A stretch of DNA of 38,654 nucleotides. Origin: Campylobacterales bacterium. GTDB taxonomy: Bacteria; Campylobacterota; Campylobacteria; Campylobacterales; Sulfurimonadaceae. A program made the translations under genes and the position numbers. The stretch spans positions 1 through 38,654 of the forward strand of contig JAJRVE010000150.1 of the NCBI GenBank assembly GCA_024277445.1, read 5' to 3'. Shown here piece after piece: positions 1 through 9,587 of the stretch (its first letter is position 1; the number at the start of each line of letters is the position of its first letter). The notes beneath the pieces are model-generated. The model saw nothing but the letters and a program-made list of their open reading frames with translations, was not told the origin of the DNA and did no database searches.

Positions 1-535
1 ACTGGTTGTCATCATACACATACTCAATGGGATCTTCTATGGTAATAATATGACGACGGCTGCTGCGGTTGATCTCTTCTATAATCGATGCTAAGGTCGT
101 AGACTTTCCACTTCCAGTTGTTCCGGTGACAAGAACAAGCCCTCGTTGTAGTTCAGAGATCTTAGAGAGCGCTTCTGGTAGGTTGAGCTGCTTAAAGGAG
201 CGGATCTCATGTGGAATAGATCTAAACACTATCGACGTCCCCTTGAGTTGCTGATAGAGGTTTACCCTAAAACGGTGTTTTTTATCTAAGATATAGATGG
301 TATCGTAAGTAAACTTGTGAAGAAACTCAGACATCTTCTTACCCATCAACTCAGCAACAATTCGCTCGACATGCTTAGCAGACAGAACATCCATAGAGAG
401 CGGCGCCATCACACCCTTAATCCGAGCACGAATAACACTGTCACTCTTAATATGAAGATCCGTCCCCTCTTGTTCAATCAGACGTGTTAAAAATGTATTT
501 AATATCTCAATAGCATCATCACTAGTTATCTGCAT
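1..535 (-). CDS. pilT: PilT-like twitching motility / type II-IV secretion ATPase, N-terminal part (runs off window start)
   Basis: Minus-strand translation from ATG at 535: MQITSDDAIEILNTFLTRLIEQEGTDLHIKSDS...; Walker A region RGLVLVTGTTGSGKSTTLASIIEEINRSSRRHIITIEDPIEYVYDDNQ. Confidence 0.88.
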   Translation of the reverse strand, partial: MQITSDDAIEILNTFLTRLIEQEGTDLHIKSDSVIRARIKGVMAPLSMDVLSAKHVERIVAELMGKKMSEFLHKFTYDTIYILDKKHRFRVNLYQQLKGTSIVFRSIPHEIRSFKQLNLPEALSKISELQRGLVLVTGTTGSGKSTTLASIIEEINRSSRRHIITIEDPIEYVYDDNQ

Positions 536-673
536 GCGTACTCCTGTAAAAACTTCTCTTTACTTATTGTAACTTAGAAGCATTCTAAAAACGTCACAAA
601 GTTGGGTGATGTGTTAAGAAGATGACGCAGTTCATCTTTAAAGCGATTAAAATTTTTGGAAGGTTGTGGCTCG

Positions 674-703
674 TGGATTCCTGCCTTCGCAGGAATGACG
701 GGA
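674..703. repeat. REP-like palindromic repeat, copy 1
   Basis: GTGGATTCCTGCCTTCGCAGGAATGACGGG; stem TCCTGC/GCAGGA. Confidence 0.8.
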
Positions 704-760
704 TTTGAACTTTTTAGAAAGTTCAGCGACAGCAAAGCGTATCACAAAAAGTAACTGTAC

Positions 761-873
761 AAAAAAAGTTTCAGATGTGGAGTGAGTTGTGCTGAAGTGA
801 TCCCGCAGGCGTACTAATGTACGTCAAGTGGTGAACTGAAGTGCAAATCGCACCGCAGCTGGAATCTTTTTTA
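761..873 (-). repeat. Structured repeat family SR, copy 1, overlapping the natural RNase J stop
   Basis: Near-perfect terminal inverted repeats AAAAAAAGTTTCAG / CTGGAATCTTTTTT; internal GCGTAC-TAAT-GTACGT hairpin; alignable to copies 2 and 3. Confidence 0.8.
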
Positions 874-3069
874 AGAGACGAAGACGTTAGGGACGATTAG
901 CGGATACTTTTTCATCTTACGATAGATATGCTTACGCACAACCGCTCTAAGATCATTTTCCATCGCCTTAGCATTTTCTATAAGACCTGGTTTCAAGTTA
1001 ACCAAGAAGTGCTCAAGAACATCTTCCATCTCAGCAGCAAATGCCTTGTCTTGCTTGTCAGGAACGATTCAGAAACTCGTCACGCGAGGCTTAGCAATAA
1101 GTTTCTGATCTCCACGAGAGACCTGAGCAATGATCATCACCATACCATCACTTGCCATCTTCTGACGGTCAACAACCACATCATCAGCGATCATATGGTT
1201 GTTTTGGTTATCTATGTAGGTCTTACCAGACTTAACTGACTTAGCTTTACGCATATACTTCGCAGTTACTTCGATACAGTCACCATCGCCCATCAACAAG
1301 ATGTTACGCTCAGGGATACCACAAAGCATTGCTGTCTCTTTATGACGCATAACGTGGTTGTACTCACCGTGAATTGGCATAAAGAATTTAGGCTTAGCTA
1401 AACGTAAAAGAAGCTTCTGCTCTTCGATACCACCGTGACCAGATACATGAAGATCACGATCACGTGCAATACGTGCACCCGCTTTTTCAAGGTGGTTAGT
1501 CATCTCAGAGATGCCACCTTCGTTACCTGGAATAGCACGAGACGAAAGAACAACCAAGTCAGTTGGCTTGATCTTAATATGACGGTGCTCACCAATAGCT
1601 GTTCTAAAGAGCGCAGAGTTCTGCTCTCCCTGAGAACGAGTCGTCAAGATAAGAACTTGCTTATCTGGCATACGACTTACATCATCTGCATCCACAAAGA
1701 TGTTCTTAGGGAAGTCTAGGTACTTGTACTGCATCGCAACCTCAAGGTTACGCTCCATCGATCGACCGATGACACAGATCTTACGACCATACTTGATCGC
1801 ATAGTTGATAGCCTGCTCTAAACGGTGAAGGTTAGAACTAAAAGTAGAGAGGATAATACGTCCTTCTGCCTTAGACATAACACGGTCAAGTGCTGGTGCA
1901 ACAGAGAGTTCACTTGGTGTGATATCTTTGTTGTAAGAGTTTGTTGAGTCAGACATCATCAACAAAACACCTTTTTCACCATAGTGTGCATAACGGTGAA
2001 GGTCCGTTGGGTAACCATCGATCGGTGTATGGTCGATCTTGAAGTCACCCGTATGGATAACGGTACCCGCGTCAGTTGTGATCGCCACTGATGATGAGTC
2101 TAAGATAGAGTGCGTAACATGCATCCACTCGATCTCAAAGTCGTTACCGATCTTGTATACTTTACGCTTCTCAATAGGACGGAAGAAACGACGAGCATCA
2201 GTAAGTTTATGCTCATCAAACTTGTTACCGATCATCGCTAGTGGCATAGCCGTACCGTAAGTTGGGAACTGAAGACCCTCTTTAAACATATATGGCATCG
2301 CACCAATATGATCTTCGTGAGCGTGAGTAATGATAACAGCAACGATCTTGTTTCTAATCTCTTTGATGTAAGAGAAGTCAGGTACCAAGATATCAACACC
2401 GTGCATCGTCTCATCTGGGAAACTCATACCAACATCAATAAGAATCGCTTCGTTATCTGTCTCGATTACCATCATGTTTCCACCGATCTCGCCAAGACCA
2501 CCTAGTGGAGTAACACGTACTTTAGCCGTTGACTTAAGATCAAGCTTGTTGTGTGGGTTAAGACGCTCTGCTTGAACCTCTTGGTTACGAACAGCACAGT
2601 CAAGAAGCTCTTGAACCACTGGTGCAGGTCCGTGACGACGACGTTTTTTGTTACCGCCGTTACGATTTTGGTTGTTGTTGCGGTTGTTATTGTTTCTATT
2701 ATTGTTGTTGCGATTTTGGTTGTTGTTCTCGCCCTCTTTTTTCTCACCGTTTCTGTTTTGGTTATTGTTACGGTTTTGATTGTTGCGATTACGATTGTTG
2801 TTATTACGATTTTGGTTGTTGTTTTGGCGGTTGCCGTCTACATTACGCTCGCGAGGTTCACGGTTACCATCAACATCTGCATTTTCACGTGGCTGGCGGT
2901 TACCATTTACTTCACGGTTCTCACGTGGTTGGCGGTTACCATTACGGTTATTGTTGTTACGTGGACGACGTGGACGGCTCTGTTGACCTTCACCCTCTTT
3001 ACGAGGCGTTAATGGCTCTGAGGTTAAAGCTGGCTTGTTTTCTATGTTATTGTTTTGTGTATCTGACAT
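871..3069 (-). pseudogene. rnj: Ribonuclease J, interrupted by in-frame TGA at 1069-1071 (intact ORF 1069..3069; same-frame continuation to TAA at 871)
   Basis: Metallo-beta-lactamase motif HAHEDHIG, TGDFKID, beta-CASP and GHGG motifs; after the TGA the same frame reads IVPDKQDKAFAAEMEDVLEHFLVNLKPGLIENAKAMENDLRAVVRKHIYRKMKKYPLIVPNVFVS*. Confidence 0.8.
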
Positions 3070-3135
3070 ACATCATTCCTTTTATATACACCTACTCTTC
3101 ACTTAAACATAGAGCAGTTAAGTAAAATGCGGGTG

Positions 3136-3936
3136 TTAAATATCTAATAATTTAAATAGTTGGTGATAGTCGGTTGTTGAAACTTGATGGGGTCGAATCG
3201 AAGCGGAGAGTTCGAGCTGCTCTAAAGCAGCCTTCACAGACTCTTTTTCGTAACGTGAAGAGAGATTTTTAGAGAGCGTTTTTCGCGGCTGTGTGAACGC
3301 CGCTCTGAGCATCAGCTCAAACGCCTCGTTGTCTCGGCTGGAGTGCTTCTGTATAAGAAGCACAGCCGAGTCAACCTTTGGTGCGCGATCAAACGCTTCT
3401 GGTGGTACATGAACAACGATAGACGCTGTTCCCACTGTCTGCGCGATGATACTTAATGCACCAAAGTTTTTGTCTCCCGCAGATGCAGAGAACTTCTCTG
3501 CAACCTCACGTTGAATCATGACCAGTAAATATTCGCAGTTTGGATCGGCGAGGGCTTTGAGGATGATGTTTGTAGCTATGTAGTAGGGCAAGTTCGCCAC
3601 TAATGCATAGGTCTCATCCAAAAGCTCACTCTGCCACGCCTCTAACACATCACCACACTTAAGGGTGAGCTGGCTGGTTTTGATCTCTTGTTTAAACTCG
3701 CGGTTTAAGTACTGACATAAATCGGTATCGACCTCAAAAGCAACAACACTCTTGACATCCACTAAAAACTTAGTTAAATCACCTAAGCCAGGCCCAATTT
3801 CGGCGATAATACTATCACTCTTGGGCATCGCTTCGACGATTTTATAGAGAACACTTCGGTCTTTTAAAAAGTTCTGGCCAAATTTCTTTTTGGCAACGTG
3901 TTCATTACTCATATTTTCATTATACTTTGCATTCAC
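3136..3936 (-). CDS. rsmA: 16S rRNA dimethyladenosine transferase RsmA/KsgA
   Basis: KKKFGQNFLKD, EIGPGLGDLT and NLPYYIATNI motifs; likely start is the internal MSNEHVAKKK. Confidence 0.95.
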   Translation of the reverse strand: MNAKYNENMSNEHVAKKKFGQNFLKDRSVLYKIVEAMPKSDSIIAEIGPGLGDLTKFLVDVKSVVAFEVDTDLCQYLNREFKQEIKTSQLTLKCGDVLEAWQSELLDETYALVANLPYYIATNIILKALADPNCEYLLVMIQREVAEKFSASAGDKNFGALSIIAQTVGTASIVVHVPPEAFDRAPKVDSAVLLIQKHSSRDNEAFELMLRAAFTQPRKTLSKNLSSRYEKESVKAALEQLELSASIRPHQVSTTDYHQLFKLLDI

Positions 3937-4076
3937 TTATAAAATACTGATAGAGTTTCTCATCTACCTTTAAAAGGGACAAAATAGCTATACTCCACCT
4001 ATAAAGTAGCATTTATAGTAACTCTTCGCTAACACTCTTGTGTGACAATACCTTCATCAAAACAGAAGGAAACCCT

Positions 4077-4793
4077 ATGAACTACCTCCCTAAGATTATC
4101 TCAGGCACACTAATAACATCCGCTCTTTTTCTCTTGAGTGGCTGTGGCGACGAAACTGAACAGCCAAATGCACAAGACACTTCACTGATGAAAAGTATCA
4201 ACTTAAACGACTATACCCAAGATGCCCTCAATGATGAGCAAAAATATGCGCTTGCCTATATGTGGCATGAAGAGAAATTAGCTTACGACATCTACCTTGC
4301 GCTCAATACACTCTACCCGAGTAAGCAGTTTGAAAACATTGCAACCAAATCAGAGAGTCAACATATCACTTTAGTTCAAAACCTTGTAGCGTGGTATGAC
4401 CTTAACATTACAAACATTCCCGATTACACTATTAACTACTCAGCAGAAGAGCTATCATCAATGCCTGCTGGTGTTTATGCTATTGACGAGATTCAAAAAC
4501 TCTATGACGATCTCTATGCTAAAGGTAAAAGTTCCCAACAAGCCGCGCTAGAAGTTGGTTGTATGGTCGAAGTGACCGACGTTAATGACTTAGACATCGA
4601 TATTGAAGCAGCGGGTGATAACGCAGCACTAGTAGACACCTTTAACATCTTACGTGATGGTAGTTACAACCACTACTGGGCCTTTGATAAAGGGCTAAAG
4701 AACAGTGGTGTCACAGAGGGTTGTTGCTCGCTTGGAGTCGAGTATTGTCACGACGAATATCCACAAAACACAAAAGGAAAAGGTAAGCGTTAA
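4077..4793 (+). CDS. DUF2202 domain-containing ferritin-like lipoprotein
   Basis: Lipobox LLSGC after the signal peptide MNYLPKIISGTLITSALF; EEKLAYDIYLAL...SESQHI pattern typical of DUF2202. Confidence 0.85.
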   Translation: MNYLPKIISGTLITSALFLLSGCGDETEQPNAQDTSLMKSINLNDYTQDALNDEQKYALAYMWHEEKLAYDIYLALNTLYPSKQFENIATKSESQHITLVQNLVAWYDLNITNIPDYTINYSAEELSSMPAGVYAIDEIQKLYDDLYAKGKSSQQAALEVGCMVEVTDVNDLDIDIEAAGDNAALVDTFNILRDGSYNHYWAFDKGLKNSGVTEGCCSLGVEYCHDEYPQNTKGKGKR

Positions 4794-4841
4794 CACTCTC
4801 TTAATCCCTTTATGTCATGATGACATTACAAAAGGGGTTTC

Positions 4842-5495
4842 ATGGCACGCTTATTACTACTCGAAGATGACGTTAACTTAGCAGAGACACTGGTAGAACT
4901 TCTCGAACTCGAAGGGTTTGAGGTCGAATGGGTTGGTGACGGAGAAAAGGCACTCGATGCGACTTTCATGAACGCTTATGATTTTCTTCTACTTGATGTC
5001 AACGTTCCCTTTGTCAATGGCTTTGAACTTCTAGATGGACTTCGTAAAAGTGGTGACGACACCCCTGCTATCTTTATCACCGCCATGAGTGACATCGCCT
5101 CACTTTCTAAAGGTTTCGGTGTCGGAGCGGATGACTACATCAAAAAGCCATTTGAATTCGACGAGCTCATTGTCCGCATTACCTCACTCATACGTAAGCG
5201 GCTCAAGATCACCGACAACATCATCAGCGTAGATAACTACCATTTTCACATCGACACCAACGAACTTTATCAAGATGAACGCTATCTTCCCCTCTCACCG
5301 GTAGAGCTCAAACTCACAACCCTCTTTTTTAAGCAACTCAACACCACCATCACCAAAGAGAACATCTTAATCGAACTCTCCGATGGAGAAGAGGCAAGCG
5401 AAGGGGCACTACGCGTGCATATCAATAAACTTCGAAAGTACGGTCTACCCATCCAGACTGTAAAAGGAACAGGATACCGCCTTGCAAACTCATGA
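4842..5495 (+). CDS. OmpR-family DNA-binding response regulator
   Basis: Receiver domain LLLEDDVNLAETL...LLLDVNVPFVNG...DDYIKKPF plus winged-helix C-terminus VKGTGYRL. Confidence 0.95.
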   Translation: MARLLLLEDDVNLAETLVELLELEGFEVEWVGDGEKALDATFMNAYDFLLLDVNVPFVNGFELLDGLRKSGDDTPAIFITAMSDIASLSKGFGVGADDYIKKPFEFDELIVRITSLIRKRLKITDNIISVDNYHFHIDTNELYQDERYLPLSPVELKLTTLFFKQLNTTITKENILIELSDGEEASEGALRVHINKLRKYGLPIQTVKGTGYRLANS

Positions 5496-6540
5496 AAAAA
5501 AGGCATTTTGGAAGTTTTTCCTCGCCTACTTTAGTAGTGTTGCCATCCTCATTTTAGTGGCAGGACACTTCTACTACAAACAACAGTACCAACAACATGT
5601 TAAAGATGAACACTTTGCGATTATTAATTATGCTCGTCAACTTAAGATGCATGAGCCCATTACCACTAAAGATATTCATCATGTTATTGAGATAAAAGAG
5701 ATTAAGAATTTTTCGATGGATGCTATCACACTGACAGATACCACTATTGAGAAGTATGTTCCCGCTAACAAATGGCACACCCACTATATCCATATTATTA
5801 AAGATCGTGCCCATTTTGATGCACATATTCAAACCTTGCGTATGCAGATCATCGCTGCACAACTACTTCTTCTAATCTTCTTTGCCCTACTGAGTATTCT
5901 TCTTACAAAAACTGCTCTACGCCCCATGAAAGAGGCGATCACAAAGCTCGATAAGTTTACCAAAGACCTCATTCACGATCTCAACACCCCATTAACCACC
6001 ATCAAGCTTAACATCAAACTTCTAAGCAAAAATGAGGCCTTTAGAGAGAACAAAGCCCTTCAACGCATTGTTAAAAGTTCCTATGAGATCTCTGAACTTC
6101 ATGATAACCTCAAGGTTTTGCTCGAGGAGGACACCTTTTTACTTGAAGATGTCGATCTCTGTCATCTCATTCGCGAACAGATAGGTAGCTATGAACGCAT
6201 TTTTCCAAGCCTAAACTTCGCCATAACCTGTAGTGGATTTCAAGCGCACATCAATAAAAATGCCTTTAAACAGCTCCTGCATAATCTACTCTCAAATGCC
6301 TGTAAATACAACCGCCATGATGGCACCGTGTCGCTGTATGTCAAAGATAAAGCACTCTACATACAAGACAGTGGTAGTGGTATTAAAAACCCTGAACGCA
6401 TCTTCGAACGCAACTATTCAGAACAGAGTAGTAGTGGACTTGGTCTCGATATCGTGAAGCGTCTTTGTGATGCAATGGAGATCAGTATTAAGGTGAGTTC
6501 TTCAGAAGAAGGAACGACCGTCGCATTGACCTTTGGGTAG
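5482..6540 (+). CDS. Sensor histidine kinase, partner of the preceding response regulator
   Basis: HDLNTPLTTIKLNIKLL H-box, N-box LLSNACKYN, G-boxes DSGSG and SSGLGLDIVK; start codon uncertain (TTG at 5482). Confidence 0.9.
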   Translation: MQTHEKKAFWKFFLAYFSSVAILILVAGHFYYKQQYQQHVKDEHFAIINYARQLKMHEPITTKDIHHVIEIKEIKNFSMDAITLTDTTIEKYVPANKWHTHYIHIIKDRAHFDAHIQTLRMQIIAAQLLLLIFFALLSILLTKTALRPMKEAITKLDKFTKDLIHDLNTPLTTIKLNIKLLSKNEAFRENKALQRIVKSSYEISELHDNLKVLLEEDTFLLEDVDLCHLIREQIGSYERIFPSLNFAITCSGFQAHINKNAFKQLLHNLLSNACKYNRHDGTVSLYVKDKALYIQDSGSGIKNPERIFERNYSEQSSSGLGLDIVKRLCDAMEISIKVSSSEEGTTVALTFG

Positions 6541-6576
6541 TGGTATAATGCTATCTATCCAATTATAGGTAGCACA

Positions 6577-6777
6577 ATGAATACGCATAATTTTACACTC
6601 GACGCAGAAACAACTGAACGCCTCAAGGTCTTTGGAGAACTGCTTAACAAAGATGCTGACACCATGATAAATGAAGCACTACAGCAGTACTTTGAAGCAA
6701 AAGAAGAAGAGATGGCGAGTCAAGATCCCATGACGAATCTTAGTTATGATGAGTTTTGGGACGATCTGGACGTTTAA
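6577..6777 (+). CDS. Small ribbon-helix-helix (CopG-like) protein, 66 aa
   Basis: NFTLDAETTERLKVFGELLNKDADTMINEALQQYFEAKEEE has an RHH-like pattern. Confidence 0.65.
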   Translation: MNTHNFTLDAETTERLKVFGELLNKDADTMINEALQQYFEAKEEEMASQDPMTNLSYDEFWDDLDV

Positions 6778-6781
6778 AATC

Positions 6782-8629
6782 TTATAAGGATTGCAGTAAG
6801 GTTAAAAACTTCTCACCATAACGCTCAAACTTCACCTCACCTATGCCACCCACTTGTAACATCGCATCTTTACTTTCTGGTTTTTTCGCTGCCATCTCTT
6901 TGAGTGTTTTGTCACCAAAGACGATGTAAGCCGGAACATTACTCTCTTGTGCGATCTCATGACGAAGTGCCCGTAGTTCCTCAAAGAGTCCAACATCATA
7001 GTCAAAACTCTCAGGTGCTGACTTCTTCACCGTCTTCGCTTTAACATTAAGACGCTCAGAACGAATAAGAAGTGGTGTCTTTCCTTTTAATATCTGCAGT
7101 CCCGTCTCACTCAGCATTAGTCCCTGATGTTCATTCACACTCAAGGCTTCAACCTCTAAGAGACGATCGATGACAACAAACCACTGCTTTTTACTTAACT
7201 TCTCACCTACACCATAAACACTCAAACTATCATGTCCATTGGCCAAGATCTTCTGCTCTTTTGAACCACGTAGAATGTCGATGAGATAGTTCTTACCAAA
7301 GGACTGTCTTGTTCGATAGACGGTGGAGAGAAGCATTTGTGCTTCGATACTGATGTCACGTTTGTCATGGTCTGGTTCCAAACAGTTGTCACACTTGTCT
7401 CCACACACCTCAAGATCATCATTAAAGTAGGCGCCTAACTGTTGGTGCCGACAAGTCTCACTGCTAGCAAAACGCTGTATGGTGGCCAGTTTTTGTAACA
7501 TGTGTGCTTTATACTGTTCATCACCATCATTCATCTCAACAAAACGCTTCTGCTGTATGGTGTCACCTGCACTAAAGAGCAGAACAACATCTGCATGATC
7601 ACCATCACGCCCTGCACGACCGATCTCTTGGTAATAGTTCTCCAAAGTCTTTGGAAGTGACATATGCACCACAAAACGGATGTTACTCTTGTCGATCCCC
7701 ATCCCAAACGCGATGGTCGCCACAATGATCTTTACCTCATCATGCACAAAGTCATGGAAAACACTGTTACGCTGTGCACTTGGCATACCCGCATGATACG
7801 CCGCTGCCCTATAGCCTTTTTTCACAAGATGCGCCGCAATAGCCTCCACACTCTTACGCGAAAAAGCGTAGACAATCCCACTCTCTTCTGTATGGTCATC
7901 TAAAAAATCTGTCAGTTGGTTGTAACCATCTCCCATGCGGTGACGCGCGGTGATCTGCAGGTTATCTCTAAAAACACTTCCCTTTAAAACAACCGCATTT
8001 TCTAGCCTTAGGTTACGTACGATGTCATGACGAACGTGTTCTGTTGCTGTCGCCGTAAAAGCCGCTATTGAAGTGTTCGGATAGATCTCTTTAAGTTGTG
8101 AAAGTGCACGGTAATCCCCACGAAACTCATGTCCCCATTCACTAATACAGTGTGCCTCATCAATCACAAAGTAGTTAAGCTTTATCTGCGTCAGAATGTT
8201 ACGCATGCCATCGGTGTTAAGGCGCTCAGGAGAGAGGTACAAAAAGTCGATCTCACCAGCATAAAGACGACGCACAATGTCACCACCCTCTTCGCCACTC
8301 TGCATAGAAGAGAGCATCTCAGCGCGCATGCCCTGTGCCTTAAGTGACTGCACTTGGTCATGCATCAAGGCGAGCAGGGGCGAGATAACAATGGTTGTCC
8401 CCTCCATCATCAGCGTTGGAAGCTGAAAAGCAAGCGACTTTCCTCCACCCGTAGGTAAAATCATTAGTAGATCTCTACCACTTAAAATAGCATCAACTGC
8501 CTCTTCTTGAAGCGGTCGAAACGCTTTATGCCCGAACTGGGTCTGTAAGATCTTATATTTGTCGTGGGTCTGTTTGTCGTTTGGCATCTGCTCTACTTGG
8601 GTATTTTGTTGATGCCGTAATAGTAGCAT
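6782..8629 (-). CDS. recQ: ATP-dependent DNA helicase RecQ
   Basis: PTGGGKSLAFQLP, VIDEAHCISEWGHEFRGDYR, QEIGRAGRDG, zinc-binding Cys cluster and HRDC-like C-terminus; start may be the internal MPNDKQTHDK. Confidence 0.95.
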   Translation of the reverse strand: MLLLRHQQNTQVEQMPNDKQTHDKYKILQTQFGHKAFRPLQEEAVDAILSGRDLLMILPTGGGKSLAFQLPTLMMEGTTIVISPLLALMHDQVQSLKAQGMRAEMLSSMQSGEEGGDIVRRLYAGEIDFLYLSPERLNTDGMRNILTQIKLNYFVIDEAHCISEWGHEFRGDYRALSQLKEIYPNTSIAAFTATATEHVRHDIVRNLRLENAVVLKGSVFRDNLQITARHRMGDGYNQLTDFLDDHTEESGIVYAFSRKSVEAIAAHLVKKGYRAAAYHAGMPSAQRNSVFHDFVHDEVKIIVATIAFGMGIDKSNIRFVVHMSLPKTLENYYQEIGRAGRDGDHADVVLLFSAGDTIQQKRFVEMNDGDEQYKAHMLQKLATIQRFASSETCRHQQLGAYFNDDLEVCGDKCDNCLEPDHDKRDISIEAQMLLSTVYRTRQSFGKNYLIDILRGSKEQKILANGHDSLSVYGVGEKLSKKQWFVVIDRLLEVEALSVNEHQGLMLSETGLQILKGKTPLLIRSERLNVKAKTVKKSAPESFDYDVGLFEELRALRHEIAQESNVPAYIVFGDKTLKEMAAKKPESKDAMLQVGGIGEVKFERYGEKFLTLLQSL

Positions 8630-8801
8630 TTTTTTGAAAGAACTGATATTTTGAGGGCATATCTACTTAAAAGCAAGTATGGTATCAAGATTAAGAAGTA
8701 TACGGGAGAGACTCTAGAGAGTGATGCGATTATTAAAGTGCTTTTTGCACTTTAGCTCTCTTGACGTGAGTAGTACAGTTTACAGGTAAATCCTGCTTAG
8801 A

Positions 8802-9587
8802 TCAACCAAACTTACCGGTAATATACTCTTCGGTTAACTTTTCTGCAGGTGTTACGAAAAGCTCTTCTGTCTTTCCTAGTTCTATCAACTCGCCTAAGTA
8901 CATAAAGCCTGTATAGTCACTCACACGCGCCGCTTGTTGCATGTTGTGTGTTACGATAACGATGGAAACTTTCTCTTTAAGTTCTGTTACCAACTCTTCA
9001 ATACCCTGAGTAGAGATAGGGTCAAGTGCTGATGTAGGCTCATCAAAGAGTAAGATCTCAGGCTCAACCGCAATAGCACGTGCAATACAAAGACGCTGTT
9101 GCTGACCACCCGAGAGACCGTTCGCATCATGTTTGAGACGGTCTTTGACCTCTTTCCAGATCGCCGCATCCGTCAGTGCTTTTTCAACACGATCTTTAAG
9201 TTCAGTCTTGTTTTTAATACCTTGAAGTTTAAGACCATACGCCACATTGTCCATAATACTCATAGGAAAGGCGGTAGGCTTTTGAAAAATCATACCGATA
9301 TTAATGCGCAGATTGATAAGATCTTCTTTCGCATCAAGGATATTACGACCATTATAGATGATCTCACCCTCGTACTTGTTACCCGGGTAGAGGTCGTGCA
9401 TACGGTTAATAGAGCGAAGCAGTGTTGACTTGCCACACCCCGATGGACCGATCAATGCCGTCACCGAGTTTTTAGCGATGGGCATACTAATCTCTTTAAG
9501 ACTTGGCTCATCCGCACTTGCATAAGTAAACTGAAGTTTTTTGATCTCGAGCGCTTTTTCTTCGCTAACGTTACAGATAGTTGCCAT
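8802..9587 (-). CDS. pstB: Phosphate ABC transporter ATP-binding protein PstB
   Basis: [54 protein letters not shown]; start set to [10 protein letters not shown], overlapping the pstA stop. Confidence 0.96.
   Translation of the reverse strand: MATICNVSEEKALEIKKLQFTYASADEPSLKEISMPIAKNSVTALIGPSGCGKSTLLRSINRMHDLYPGNKYEGEIIYNGRNILDAKEDLINLRINIGMIFQKPTAFPMSIMDNVAYGLKLQGIKNKTELKDRVEKALTDAAIWKEVKDRLKHDANGLSGGQQQRLCIARAIAVEPEILLFDEPTSALDPISTQGIEELVTELKEKVSIVIVTHNMQQAARVSDYTGFMYLGELIELGKTEELFVTPAEKLTEEYITGKFG

Noticed and set aside
1036-1071. Selenocysteine recoding of the RNase J TGA
   Set aside because: No convincing SECIS-like hairpin just downstream, and the position appears to be Gly rather than Cys/Sec; TGA also serves as an ordinary stop elsewhere (e.g. 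response regulator at 5493-5495), so genome-wide code reassignment is also unlikely.
928-1239. 103-aa plus-strand ORF opposite the RNase J C-terminus
   Set aside because: Antisense shadow of RNase J; no family similarity.
2551-3125. Long plus-strand ORFs (153 and 167 aa, V/T- or C/Y/G-rich) opposite the RNase J N-terminus
   Set aside because: They are antisense readings of the Asn/Arg low-complexity tract; biased composition explains the absence of stops.
8735-8753. AAAGTGC-TTTTT-GCACTTT hairpin between recQ and pstB
   Set aside because: Possible terminator but lacks a clear T-tract in either direction; too weak to list as a feature.
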